From: CAIXSE01 sp963709845
Lineage (GTDB): Bacteria > Actinomycetota > Thermoleophilia > UBA2241
Length of the DNA stretch: 64,000 nt
Assembly (NCBI GenBank): GCA_963709845.1
Contig: CAVPXV010000006.1
Span: 744,001 to 808,000, forward strand
Direction of reading: 5' to 3'
The number at the start of each line of letters is the position of its first letter. Positions within the stretch are counted from its first letter, which is position 1. Below are positions 34,084-42,960 of the stretch, in pieces. Made by a program: the position numbers and the translations under genes. The notes below the pieces were generated by a model that saw nothing but the letters and a program-made list of their open reading frames with translations, searched no databases and was not told the DNA's origin.

Positions 34084-35109
34084 TCACACCCCCTTCACGG
34101 CGTGGACGCAGCGCACGAAGTGGCCGGGCTCGACCTCGACCAGGTCCGGATGCTCGGTCTCGCAGCTGGCGATCTTCACGTCGCAGCGCGGGCAGAAGCC
34201 GCAGCCCGCCGGCGGGTCGATGAGGTTCGGCGGGTCGCCCTTGATCGAGCTCACCATCTCGCGCTTCTCGTGGATGTTGGGGAACGCCTTGATCAGCTGG
34301 CGCGTGTAGGGGTGCGTGGCGTTGTTGAAGATGTCGGCGGTGGTGCCGCTCTCGACGACCTCGCCGGCGTACATGATGACGCCCTTGTCGCAGGTCTCGG
34401 CCATCACCGAGAGGTCGTGGCTGATGAGGATGAAGGAGAGGTCGAGCTCCTTGCGCAGGCGTTCGATGAGCTCGAGGATCTGCGCCTGCACCATCACGTC
34501 GAGCGCCGTGGTGGGCTCGTCGCCGATGACCAGCTTCGGGTTGCAGGCCAGCGCCATGGCGATCATGGCACGCTGGCGCATGCCGCCGGAGAGCTGGTGC
34601 GGGAAGTCCATGACGCGCTTCTGGCTGATGCCGACGAGGTCGTAGAGCTCGCGCACGCGCACCATCGCCTGCTTCTCGCTGAGGCCTTCGTGCAGACAGA
34701 TGGGCTCGGCGATCTGCTTGCCCGTCTCCTGGACGGGGTTGAGCGCGTTCATCGCGCCCTGGAAGATGATGCTGATCTCCTTCCAGCGGATCTTGCTCAT
34801 GCCGAACTCGGTGCGCTTGGCGAGGTTGCGGCCGTCGAAGAGCACCTCGCCGCTGACGATGCGGCCGTTCTCGGGCAGCAGCTTGAGGATGGAGAGGGCG
34901 GCCGTGGTCTTGCCGCAGCCGCTCTCGCCGGCGAGGCCGAGGCTCTCCCCCGGCTCGACGTCGAAGCTGACCCTGGTGACGGCCTTGACGTCGCCGACGC
35001 CCAGCTTGAAGTGGGTGGTGAGCTCGCGCACCTCGAGCAGGCCCTTGTGCTCGAGGCGTTCGAGCGGCTTCCTGGCGGCGGCCTCGGCCTTCGTCTTGGC
35101 GGGGCTCAT
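34084..35109 (-). CDS. oppD: Oligopeptide/dipeptide ABC transporter ATP-binding protein, OppD type (copy 2)
   Basis: The 341-residue ATPase is identical in protein sequence to the copy at 5895-6920, with one synonymous T/C difference at 34462. Walker A, L-S-G-G-M-R-Q-R and Walker B are intact. It overlaps oppC by four bases (ATGA) and oppF follows at once, so the D-F pair is translated in a coupled fashion. Confidence 0.92.
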   Translation of the reverse strand: MSPAKTKAEAAARKPLERLEHKGLLEVRELTTHFKLGVGDVKAVTRVSFDVEPGESLGLAGESGCGKTTAALSILKLLPENGRIVSGEVLFDGRNLAKRTEFGMSKIRWKEISIIFQGAMNALNPVQETGKQIAEPICLHEGLSEKQAMVRVRELYDLVGISQKRVMDFPHQLSGGMRQRAMIAMALACNPKLVIGDEPTTALDVMVQAQILELIERLRKELDLSFILISHDLSVMAETCDKGVIMYAGEVVESGTTADIFNNATHPYTRQLIKAFPNIHEKREMVSSIKGDPPNLIDPPAGCGFCPRCDVKIASCETEHPDLVEVEPGHFVRCVHAVKGV

Positions 35110-36647
35110 TGCTCGTCCCCTTCCTCGTCGTCGCGTATGTGGCCGCCGACCCAGCCGCCGCTCTCGGGGCTGCCGATGCTGCCCCCGGCGGGCTTGTCGA
35201 AGTCGGGCATGGCGTCGTCGGTCTGCTGGCCGGGGGTGAAGACGATGCTCGAGCCGCCGCCGCCGAACGCCCCGGCGCCGGCCAGAGCGCCCGGCACCGG
35301 CATCTCGTCCATGAAGCGGATCTCGCCGCCACTTTCCTCGCGCTCGCGCAGCTTGGGATCGAGCACCTCGTCGAAGGCCGTGCCCATGAGGTTGAAAGCC
35401 AGCACAAGGAGCACGACGGCAATGCCCGGCGCGAGCAGGTAGGCGAGGGCGGAGGGGACCTGGGTGGCACCGGCGTTGAAGACGTGCTCCAGCATGGTGC
35501 CCCAGCTGAAGTTGAGCGGGTCGCCGAGGCCGAGGAACGAGAGCGTGGTCTCAGCGAACACGGCGATGGCCACGGTGAGAACGGCGTTGGCGAAGATGAG
35601 CGGCATCACGTTGGGCAGGATGTGCTTGCGCATGATGTGAGTGTTGCTCGAGCCGATGGCGCGGGCGCGCTCCACGAACTGTGACTCTTTCACCGAAAGC
35701 ACCCCCGCGCGCACGACGCGGGCGGTGCCCGCCCAGCTCGTGAACGCGATGACGAGGATGATGATGGCGTAGTTCTGGCCCCAGGCGGCCGCCAGCACCA
35801 TGGCGAAGGGCAGCCACGGCAGCACCAGGAAGACGTCGACGATGCGCATACCGACTTCGCCGATCCAACTGCCGTAGTAGCCGGTCAAGATGCCCGCACC
35901 TGCGCCCCAGACCGTCGTGATCAAGGCGGCCAGGAGTCCCACGAAGAGGGAGATGCGCGCACTCCACACGAACTCGGCGAGGACCGAGAGACCCTGTTCG
36001 TCGCTGCCGAACCAGAGCAGATAGGGGTGGAAGCTGGGGGCTGCAAAGCCGGTCACCGACACCTGCGCATTGGGACTCAGCCAAGCATGGTTCACGAGGA
36101 AGGGCGCCAGCAGCGCCACCGCCGCGAAGAACAGCAGGATGCCGAGACCCAGGATCCCCTGCCAGCTGGCGCGATAGAGACGCCAGATCTCACGGGTGTT
36201 CCAGATGGCGAGCTTGGTCCGCTCGGGATGTTCGGCGGCCCAGACCCAGACGAGCACCGCCGCCAGGACGACCAGCACACTCTGGAAGAGCCAGGAGTAG
36301 CCGCTTTGACGCCCGCCCAGGTCGAACTGCGTGAAGCCCATCTGGGCCCATGCCCAGATCGAGGTGACCACGGCCATCGCGAAGAGCACCCGAGGCACAC
36401 GCGAGTGCTCTTCCTGTGTACGTCTCGCACGAACCCCGGCGACGACGAGCACGATGGCGCTGGCCCACAGCGTCCACGCGGGGTAGCTGCCTATCCGTTT
36501 GTCGACGAAACCGCCCATGACGTTGGCAAGGCCGCTGGACAAGGGCCGGTCCTTGGGGAACATGATCAGTTCCAGCACGAGCCAGGTGACCGGCGTCCAG
36601 AAGAAGATCCAGCGTTTGAGCCGGGGAGGGATCGGGCCGAGGTTCAT
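35106..36647 (-). CDS. oppC: Opp/Dpp-type permease, OppC type, with extra N-terminal membrane segments (copy 2)
   Basis: The 513-residue permease has exactly the length of OppC copy 1 and the same unusual plan: about four extra hydrophobic segments in the first 170 residues, the core with EAA loop R-A-R-A-I-G-S-S-N-T-H-I-M-R-K-H, and a long Gly/Asp tail. The core and N-terminus are diverged from copy 1. Only the last 45 codons, inside the long repeat, are the same. Its start overlaps the oppB stop. Confidence 0.88.
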   Translation of the reverse strand: MNLGPIPPRLKRWIFFWTPVTWLVLELIMFPKDRPLSSGLANVMGGFVDKRIGSYPAWTLWASAIVLVVAGVRARRTQEEHSRVPRVLFAMAVVTSIWAWAQMGFTQFDLGGRQSGYSWLFQSVLVVLAAVLVWVWAAEHPERTKLAIWNTREIWRLYRASWQGILGLGILLFFAAVALLAPFLVNHAWLSPNAQVSVTGFAAPSFHPYLLWFGSDEQGLSVLAEFVWSARISLFVGLLAALITTVWGAGAGILTGYYGSWIGEVGMRIVDVFLVLPWLPFAMVLAAAWGQNYAIIILVIAFTSWAGTARVVRAGVLSVKESQFVERARAIGSSNTHIMRKHILPNVMPLIFANAVLTVAIAVFAETTLSFLGLGDPLNFSWGTMLEHVFNAGATQVPSALAYLLAPGIAVVLLVLAFNLMGTAFDEVLDPKLREREESGGEIRFMDEMPVPGALAGAGAFGGGGSSIVFTPGQQTDDAMPDFDKPAGGSIGSPESGGWVGGHIRDDEEGDEQ

Positions 36648-37615
36648 GCCTTCACTCTGGGATCGAGGTAGTAGTACATGATGTCGGCGATCAGATTGAA
36701 AAGGATCACCGCCACGCTGGCGAGCAGGAAGACTGCCTGCATCACGGGGTAGTCACGGGCCAGCATGGAGTCGTACGACAGCAGGCCGAGGCCAGGCCAG
36801 TTGAAGACGGTCTCCACGAGGATGGCGCCGGACAGCACAAAACCGAAGTTCATCATGATGAGCGTGACGGAGGGCAGCATGGCGTTGGGGACCACGTGGC
36901 CCCAGAGCACCTTGCTCGGGGGGAGGCCCTTGGCGCGTGCCGTGAGCGTGAAGTCCTCCTTCATCACACCGGTGATGGAGCTGCGCATGATGAGCTCGTA
37001 CTCGGCCGCGTACGTGATGGCGAACACGAAGGCCGGGAGGAAGAGGTGGTGGACGAACGCTCCAGCTCTGTCCACGAAGCCGCCGTAGACCGCTCCCACG
37101 TCGGCCATGCGGCCTGTGGGGAACCACCCGAGCTTCACCGAGAAGTAGAGGATGAAGAGCATCGCCACCCAGAAGGTGGGCATGGAGTAGAGGATCATGC
37201 CGAGGTTGGTGGCCGTGATGTCGAACGCGTGGTTACGCCGCCAGCCGGCGATCACCCCCACGACGACGCCGATGATGGTGGCGAACAGGGTGCCGACGCC
37301 GACCAGGACCAGCGTCGGTACGAGCGCGCGACCGACGACCTGGATGACGGGCTGATGTTGAGCGTAGGAGTCGCCGAAGTTGCCCTTGACCGTGTCGACC
37401 CAGTAGTAGCCGAACTGCTGCCACAGTGGTCTGTCGAGATGGAACACCTTCATCTGCTTCTCGATGGCCAGAGCCGAGTAGTGGCCCTTCGGCAGGAGCA
37501 GACGGGCCGGGTTGCCCGGCAGGATGCGGAAGAGCATGAAGTTGAAGCACGCCACCAGGATGATCGTCAGAACGGCATTGAGGACCTTCCTGATGAGGTA
37601 GCGCCGCTTATCCAT
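36644..37615 (-). CDS. oppB: Opp/Dpp-type permease, OppB type (copy 2)
   Basis: The 323-residue permease is a paralogue of the protein at 8455-9423. It has M-D-K-R-R-Y at the start, F-R-I-L-P-G-N-P, the loop T-A-R-A-K-G-L-P-P and the end Y-Y-Y-L-D-P-R-V-K-A. Sequence identity to copy 1 is moderate to high but far from perfect, in contrast to the D and F genes. It follows the binding-protein gene after 76 bp. Confidence 0.9.
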   Translation of the reverse strand: MDKRRYLIRKVLNAVLTIILVACFNFMLFRILPGNPARLLLPKGHYSALAIEKQMKVFHLDRPLWQQFGYYWVDTVKGNFGDSYAQHQPVIQVVGRALVPTLVLVGVGTLFATIIGVVVGVIAGWRRNHAFDITATNLGMILYSMPTFWVAMLFILYFSVKLGWFPTGRMADVGAVYGGFVDRAGAFVHHLFLPAFVFAITYAAEYELIMRSSITGVMKEDFTLTARAKGLPPSKVLWGHVVPNAMLPSVTLIMMNFGFVLSGAILVETVFNWPGLGLLSYDSMLARDYPVMQAVFLLASVAVILFNLIADIMYYYLDPRVKA

Positions 37616-37691
37616 CTCTCAACCGCCGACGATCCACATCAGAATGTGATGCGGGCGGCAGTCTCGTCTGCCCGCTATGGCCAGACACTCA

Positions 37692-39560
37692 TCACTCGTC
37701 TTCGACTCGCCGCGCCCGGCGGCGCACGACGAGGTACACGGCACTCGCCGCGACGATCACGACGACCACGATGACGGCGATCAGGGTCGCGCTGGAGCCA
37801 CTGCTGCTGGTCGAGGCGGCGGCGGTCTGGGGGCGCAGGTTGAGGTAGGAGTAGATGTTGCCCTCAAGTTCCCATGCGCCGCCGGTGCCGTTGAACTGCC
37901 GCGTCCAACCCGTCCACTTGGCGGTGTTCCAGGCCTCCAGGGTGTCGGGGTAGGTGAGCGGGATCCAGGGTGACTGCTGGTACATGAGCTGCTGCATCTG
38001 CCAGACGATGGCCTGGCGCTGCTGCGGGTCGGTGGCGGCCACCTGCTGGCCGCCGAGCTTGTCGTACTGGGCGTTCGACCAGTAGGGCTCGTTGAGGTTG
38101 CCGATCTGCGAGGTCATGAGCGCGTTCATGGTCTGCCCCGGGTCGAACCAGCCGTACCACCACCAGACGACCAAGTCGTAGTTCGGCGCCGGGTTGTTGC
38201 CCTTGTAGTTGTAGATGTCGCTGGTAAGGGTGCCGTCGTCGATCACCGCGAGCTTGATGTTCAGGCCGAGCTGCTGCAGCCAGCCGGCGATCAGCTTGGC
38301 CTCGGCCTGGCCTGGCGAGTCGCTCGTCGCGGCGTACAGGCGCAGGGAGATCGGCTTGCCCTGCTTGTCGACGCGCACGCCGTTCTTGAGCGGGTAGCCG
38401 GCTTGCGTGAGCAGCTGGTTCGCCTTGGCGATGTCGAACGTGTAGGCCTGGCCTGCGGGCGGCTGCCAGTGATAGTCGGGGTTGCTCCAGGTGTGGGGAG
38501 GCAGGATGGTGGTCGCCGGCGCGGCGAGCGTGTTGTAGGCGAGGTTGACGAGGCGCTGCTTGTCCAGGGCGTAGTTGATCGCCTGGCGGAACTTGACGTC
38601 GCGAAGGATCGGGTTGCCCATCGAGGTCGGCTGGTCATAGCAGTTGAACTCCAGGTAGCTCCATTGGTAGTAGGGGTAGGCGGCCGTCTGGATGCCTTTC
38701 ACCGACTTGAGCTGTTCGAACCCGGCCGGCGGAATACCCCAGGCGCCGTCGATGCGGCCGGCGCGCAGGTCGGCGATCATGGTGTCGCCGTTCTGGTACA
38801 TCTCGAAGTAGATCGTGCCGATGACCGGCTTCTTGCCGTAGTAGTAGGGGTTCCTGACCATCTTCACGTAGGCGCCCTTACTGAAGGTGACGGTCTCGAA
38901 GGGTCCGCTGCCGATGATCGGCGGCTTGTTGCCATAGCTCGTGGCGGCCGCATTCGGCGAGACGTTCTTCCAGATGTGCTCGGGCAGGATCGGCACCGTC
39001 TGCGCCTCCATGTAGCCGGTGGCCATGGCGTGCGCGCAGGTGAACTGGACCGTGGTCGAGTCTGTGGCCGTGACCTTCTCGATCCCCTGCACGTTGTTGA
39101 GCAGGTTCGCCATCTGGTTCTTGATGACGTAGTTGTAGGAGAAGGCCACGTCGGAGGCCGTCAGCGGCTTGCCGTCCTGGAACTTCACCCCGCTCCTGAT
39201 GTGGATCGTCCAGGTCTTGCCGTCCGGGGAGATGCCGCCGTTCTGCTGCGTGGGGAACTCCCTCGCCAGGTCGAGGATGGGCTGATTGCGATCGCCGTCG
39301 CTGAAGAGGTAGCTGTAGTTCAGCGCCCAGATCTCGTAGGTCGTGTCCGCGTAGCCGATGAACACGTTGAGGTTGTCGGGTTCCTCAGTCCAGCCGAGCT
39401 TCAGAACGACGTTACCGGCGGAGGAGGAAGACGCGGCCGGCGATGGACTGGCGGCGAGGGCGCCGGTCAGGCCCCACACGAGGCCTCCGGTCAGCAGCAC
39501 TAGGACCAGAAGCAGAAACGAACGAGAGGTCGGGAGACCCGATCGCGTCTTGCGCATCAT
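37692..39560 (-). CDS. oppA: ABC transporter substrate-binding protein, family 5 (OppA-like), with C-terminal membrane anchor
   Basis: The 622-residue protein belongs to the extracellular solute-binding family 5 (peptides, nickel, sugars). An N-terminal signal segment (residues ~16-36) is followed by the mature fold with the family's R-E-F-P-T-Q-Q-N-G and F-Q-D-G-K-P-L-T-A-S-D-V-A-F-S motifs near residues 100-145. No lipobox Cys is present after the signal. Instead the chain ends with a hydrophobic span (residues ~590-612, L-I-A-V-I-V-V-V-V-I-V-A-A) and a basic tail, so it is probably tethered by the C-terminus. It opens operon 2 and is the only OppA in the window. Confidence 0.9.
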   Translation of the reverse strand: MMRKTRSGLPTSRSFLLLVLVLLTGGLVWGLTGALAASPSPAASSSSAGNVVLKLGWTEEPDNLNVFIGYADTTYEIWALNYSYLFSDGDRNQPILDLAREFPTQQNGGISPDGKTWTIHIRSGVKFQDGKPLTASDVAFSYNYVIKNQMANLLNNVQGIEKVTATDSTTVQFTCAHAMATGYMEAQTVPILPEHIWKNVSPNAAATSYGNKPPIIGSGPFETVTFSKGAYVKMVRNPYYYGKKPVIGTIYFEMYQNGDTMIADLRAGRIDGAWGIPPAGFEQLKSVKGIQTAAYPYYQWSYLEFNCYDQPTSMGNPILRDVKFRQAINYALDKQRLVNLAYNTLAAPATTILPPHTWSNPDYHWQPPAGQAYTFDIAKANQLLTQAGYPLKNGVRVDKQGKPISLRLYAATSDSPGQAEAKLIAGWLQQLGLNIKLAVIDDGTLTSDIYNYKGNNPAPNYDLVVWWWYGWFDPGQTMNALMTSQIGNLNEPYWSNAQYDKLGGQQVAATDPQQRQAIVWQMQQLMYQQSPWIPLTYPDTLEAWNTAKWTGWTRQFNGTGGAWELEGNIYSYLNLRPQTAAASTSSSGSSATLIAVIVVVVIVAASAVYLVVRRRARRVEDE

Positions 39561-39941
39561 CCACCCCCGCGTGCCTTGATGTTTCCTTCGGCCATCTTGG
39601 GGAGCATCGCTAGTTGCTTACTCCCTGCATATTACGCTAGCTGTACAATCCACGCACGCTGCCGACCTTCAGGTAGCCACGCGCTGCATCGGCGTGGCGC
39701 CCTCCAGACCGCCATGGGGACGGTCCCAGAACTCCATCTCCGTCCGTGGCGCCGCCGCCCGAGCGAGCTCCGGGATCGCGCGTGGTCGCGCCCATGGCGC
39801 CGCTGCTGAACCAGACTCTGCCCTACCCTCAACCTGGCGTGGGGCTCGCCGGTCAAGACGCTCGTCTCACCGCTTGCTGTTGAAGGTCCCAACGGAGCCG
39901 TTCTCACCGGGAGAGCCCCCTTCGAGGGGGGATCGTGACGC
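39561..39941. other. Intergenic region upstream of oppA
   Basis: No gene is recognised in these 381 bases. On the minus strand a TAATAT hexamer about 70 bp before the oppA start may be a -10 box, but no good -35 box stands at the right distance. The base composition is less extreme here, as expected of a promoter region. Confidence 0.35.
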
Positions 39942-40451
39942 TCAGTCCGTGATCCGGCGGTAAGGCCGCACTGCGGCTCCTGGGCCTGCGGCCGCAGCGA
40001 TGTCGGCGGCGCCGGGCCGGCGGCGGAAGTACACCAGATGGCCGGCGCAGCGGCAGTCGCCGGCGCCGAAGCGAGCCGGGCAGCGCGAAGCGCGTGGCGC
40101 TGCCGCCAGAGCGGTAGCGAGATCACACTCACCACTGGCGCCGTCCACGAGCCACGCTCTACGCGCCGGGTATGCCGTGAACAGATGGTCGGCGTGCCAG
40201 TGCAGGCGTTTTCGCACGGCGAGGTGCCGCGCCACGCGCGCGCTCCGCCCGCGAGCAGCACTGCCCACGTAGACGTACCATCCGCGCTCGAAATGCAGGG
40301 TTCCGAGGGAGCCGACGCTCAGCGCGCTGCGTCGCGGGACGTACGTAAGGACGGCATACAGACGCGGAGCTACGGCCGTTCGACCGGATCCGTCGTGTGC
40401 GGCGCCCAGAGGGCCGGCGGCAGTGGAGAGACCGGCTGCAGGCCCCGCCAT
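39942..40451 (-). CDS. DUF123 (GIY-YIG-like) domain protein
   Basis: The 169-residue protein carries the DUF123 domain, a GIY-YIG-nuclease-like fold of unknown role sometimes fused to endonuclease III. Visible marks are L-Y-A-V-L-T-Y-V-P-R, G-W-Y-V-Y-V-G-S-A-A-R-G, the strongly conserved H-W-H-A-D-H-L-F, and R-F-G-A-G-D-C-R-C-A-G-H-L-V. The frame is open far upstream; ATG 40451 lies eight bases past the fpg stop and gives a compact protein. A broken paralogue lies at 30724-31141. Following fpg it may take part in DNA repair. Confidence 0.8.
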   Translation of the reverse strand: MAGPAAGLSTAAGPLGAAHDGSGRTAVAPRLYAVLTYVPRRSALSVGSLGTLHFERGWYVYVGSAARGRSARVARHLAVRKRLHWHADHLFTAYPARRAWLVDGASGECDLATALAAAPRASRCPARFGAGDCRCAGHLVYFRRRPGAADIAAAAGPGAAVRPYRRITD

Positions 40452-40458
40452 CGGCTCC

Positions 40459-41424
40459 TCAGACGGTCGGCGGGACGTCGTCCGCCGCCTTGGCCCGGCG
40501 CGGCGGCGTCTCGCTCCCCCGCAGGCGACGCGAGCCCGGCGACATGCCACCGCGGCGCGGCTGGCAGCGCGGGCAGAAGTGCGTGCCGCGACCGCCCACG
40601 ACCGTGCGTCGCACGGTCGCGCCGCAGGCGCGGCACGGCTCACCCGTGCGCTGGTACACGTTGAGGATCTCCTGGAAACTGCCGCGCGCGCCGGCCGGGT
40701 CCACGAAGCTCTCTATCGACGCGCCTTCGTGGTCGATGCCGGCCTGCAGGGTCTCGAGAAGGGCCGTGTGCAGGCGCTGCGCCTCACGCGGCCCCACGCT
40801 CCCGGCCGCGCGCAGCGGGTGCAGTCGGGCGCGAAAGAGCGCCTCGTCGGCGTAGATGTTGCCGACACCGGCGATGCGCCGCTGGTCCATGAGGAACGAC
40901 TTCAGCGGCGCAGTCCGCCCCTCGAGCTCCCGGCGCACGTAGGCGACGCTGAAGTCCTCGCCGAACGGCTCCGGGCCCATGCCCGCGAAGAAGACCTCCT
41001 CGGCCTCCGGAGCGAAGGCCCAGAGCCGACCGAAGCGGCGCACGTCCTGGAAGTGCAGCTCCGTGCGCGGCTCAAGCCGCCAGACGAAGCGCGGCGGCCG
41101 CTCGCTGGGATCCGGGCGGACCAGCAGCTGACCGGTCATACGCAGGTGGATGACGGCCACGCTCGGGCCGGCGCGCACCGCGGCGGCGATGGCTCTGTCG
41201 GCGCCGGCGGCGACTGCGGCCTCCGGAGCACCGAGGTCCACGATCAGGTACTTGCCCCGCCGTCGCAGCCCCGTGATGCGACGGCGGGTGAGCAGGGCAC
41301 GAAGCTCGGCCTCACCCTGCTCGCTCACCGTCGCGTCGCACAGGAGCACGTCGCTCACCAAAAGGCCGGGAAGGCAGGTCAGAAGGCGGCGACGGATGAT
41401 CTCGACCTCGGGCAGCTCGGGCAT
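40459..41424 (-). CDS. mutM: Formamidopyrimidine-DNA glycosylase
   Basis: The bifunctional glycosylase/lyase removes 8-oxoguanine and formamidopyrimidines. The 321-residue product begins M-P-E-L-P-E-V-E, where Pro2 is the nucleophile, and has H-L-R-M-T-G-Q-L, the H2TH region R-I-A-G-V-G-N-I-Y-A-D-E-A-L-F and a C-terminal zinc finger (C-R-A-C-G ... C-P-R-C). A basic extension of about 35 residues follows the finger. It overlaps the cca gene by one base and is followed by the DUF123 gene. Confidence 0.96.
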   Translation of the reverse strand: MPELPEVEIIRRRLLTCLPGLLVSDVLLCDATVSEQGEAELRALLTRRRITGLRRRGKYLIVDLGAPEAAVAAGADRAIAAAVRAGPSVAVIHLRMTGQLLVRPDPSERPPRFVWRLEPRTELHFQDVRRFGRLWAFAPEAEEVFFAGMGPEPFGEDFSVAYVRRELEGRTAPLKSFLMDQRRIAGVGNIYADEALFRARLHPLRAAGSVGPREAQRLHTALLETLQAGIDHEGASIESFVDPAGARGSFQEILNVYQRTGEPCRACGATVRRTVVGGRGTHFCPRCQPRRGGMSPGSRRLRGSETPPRRAKAADDVPPTV

Positions 41425-42953
41425 CAGCCGTCCTCCCCCGGACGCCTACCGTCGGTGCCGCGGCCGGGGCTTTCGTCCCCGACGCGGCGGCCGGCGCTTT
41501 CCTGGGTGCGCGAGCCAAGCGCGCCGGCCCCCCGGTCGTGGTCGTCCATGTCGGCGCCTGTGCGCCGCCAGGTGCGCAAGAAGGCACGCGCCTCGTCGGG
41601 CGTCGTGACGTCTCCTGCCTCGACCTCCTCCTCGAGAGCCTGCAGCGCCTCGCCCACGCCGGGTCCCGGCGACAGCGCAAGGAGATCCATGACGTCGTCG
41701 CCGCTCAGGAGCCGGGGCGGCGGAGCCTTGCGGACCTCCGACCACACGGTACGGGCGAGGCGGTAGTGCCGCGCGAGCGATTCGGCCGACGTGCGTTCAC
41801 CGCGAGTGGCCAGCCGGTCGCACAGCGAGACCGCGACGGACTCGAACACCCAGGGACTGACGTCGCGACGGTAGCGTGCCAGAGCGCGCCTCGTCAGGGG
41901 CTGCTCGCGCACGAGGAAGCCGAGGCGCAGGTGCTGGCGGATCAGGGTACCTAAATAGGTCGCGAAGCGGTTGCTCATGCGCAGCCGGGCGGCGATCTCA
42001 GCCGCAAGGCGCCGCCCTTCCTCGTCGTGACGCCAGAAGAGCACGCGCCCGTCCTCGTCGACCTTGCGCGCCGCGGGCTTGCCGATGTCGTGGAGGAGCA
42101 CCGCCCACGACACCGGCACGAGCGGCACGACGCCGGCCATCCCCACGTCCTCCGGCGTGGCGAGGTGCTTCGGCCCGCCGAGCTGTTCGACGACTCCGCG
42201 AACGTAGGTCAGCGCCTCCAGCGTGTGCTCGAAGACGTCGAGGTGATGGTACGAGTTCTGCTGCACACCCCGGAGGCTCTCGAGCTCAGGCAGCACGACG
42301 GCGAGCGCGCCCCACACGGCGAGGTCGTGGACCGCGGCGGAAGCATGGGTCGTCGCCAGGATGGCCGAGATCTCGTCGCGCTGGCGCTCGCCGCTCACGG
42401 CCGCCAGTCCGGGGGCGGCGTGAAGCGCCGCCCGTGTGGCGGCAGCGTCGGGCACGAACCCGAGCCCGCGCGCGAGACGTGCCAGGCGTACCACGCGCAG
42501 CGGGTCGTCGGCGAGGGCGGAAGGGGCGCAGAGCCGAAGCCGCCGCGCGGCGAGGTCCTCGATGCCACCGAGCGGGTCGATGACGTCCCCGCCTGAGAGC
42601 GGACGCGCCAGCGCATCGACGGTGAAGTCGCGGGCGCGCAGATCGTGATCCAGGTCGGCCCCACGCAAGGCGGCGACGTCCACGTGCACATCGCCGAGGA
42701 CGAGGCGCCACGTGCCGAAGACGTCGGAGGCGGCGAACACGGCGGCGCCCAGCCGGTCGGCGAGCACGCGCGCGAAGGGTTCGGGCGCACCGTCCACGAC
42801 GATGTCCAGGTCGCGCAACGGCAGACCGAGGAGCTGATCGCGCAGGCAGCCGCCGACCAGCCAGCCGCTCTGGCCGGAGCGGAGCGTGGCGCGCGCCGCC
42901 TCGGTCACCCCCTCGGCGGACGGCGGCGAGCCGCTGTCGCTCCTGCCGCTCAC
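41424..42953 (-). CDS. cca: CCA tRNA nucleotidyltransferase/poly(A) polymerase family protein with HD domain
   Basis: The 509-residue enzyme has the class II nucleotidyltransferase head (W-L-V-G-G-C-L-R-D near residue 29, D-L-D-I-V-V-D-G with the catalytic carboxylates), the R-D-F-T-V-D-A-L-A motif, and the RNA-binding block D-P-L-R-V-V-R-L-A-R. An HD domain follows (L-L-H-D-I-G-K-P). It adds or repairs the CCA end of tRNA, or a poly(A)-like tail. The GTG start at 42953 lies eight bases after the alr stop. A Gly/Arg-rich tail ends the protein. Confidence 0.9.
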   Translation of the reverse strand: MSGRSDSGSPPSAEGVTEAARATLRSGQSGWLVGGCLRDQLLGLPLRDLDIVVDGAPEPFARVLADRLGAAVFAASDVFGTWRLVLGDVHVDVAALRGADLDHDLRARDFTVDALARPLSGGDVIDPLGGIEDLAARRLRLCAPSALADDPLRVVRLARLARGLGFVPDAAATRAALHAAPGLAAVSGERQRDEISAILATTHASAAVHDLAVWGALAVVLPELESLRGVQQNSYHHLDVFEHTLEALTYVRGVVEQLGGPKHLATPEDVGMAGVVPLVPVSWAVLLHDIGKPAARKVDEDGRVLFWRHDEEGRRLAAEIAARLRMSNRFATYLGTLIRQHLRLGFLVREQPLTRRALARYRRDVSPWVFESVAVSLCDRLATRGERTSAESLARHYRLARTVWSEVRKAPPPRLLSGDDVMDLLALSPGPGVGEALQALEEEVEAGDVTTPDEARAFLRTWRRTGADMDDHDRGAGALGSRTQESAGRRVGDESPGRGTDGRRPGEDG

Positions 42954-42960
42954 GACAGGG

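Larger units (their letters stand above)
32979..35242. repeat. 2,264-bp long direct repeat, copy 2 (oppF, oppD and 3' end of oppC)
   Basis: This is the second copy of 4790-7053, offset by 28,189 bp and in the same orientation. The two copies differ at two positions seen by eye (33233 and 34462). The copy ends 45 codons inside oppC, after which the two oppC genes are diverged. Confidence 0.95.

Noticed and set aside
32696..34309. 537-codon plus-strand open frame
   Set aside because: Antisense shadow of the duplicated oppF; not a duplicated gene of its own.
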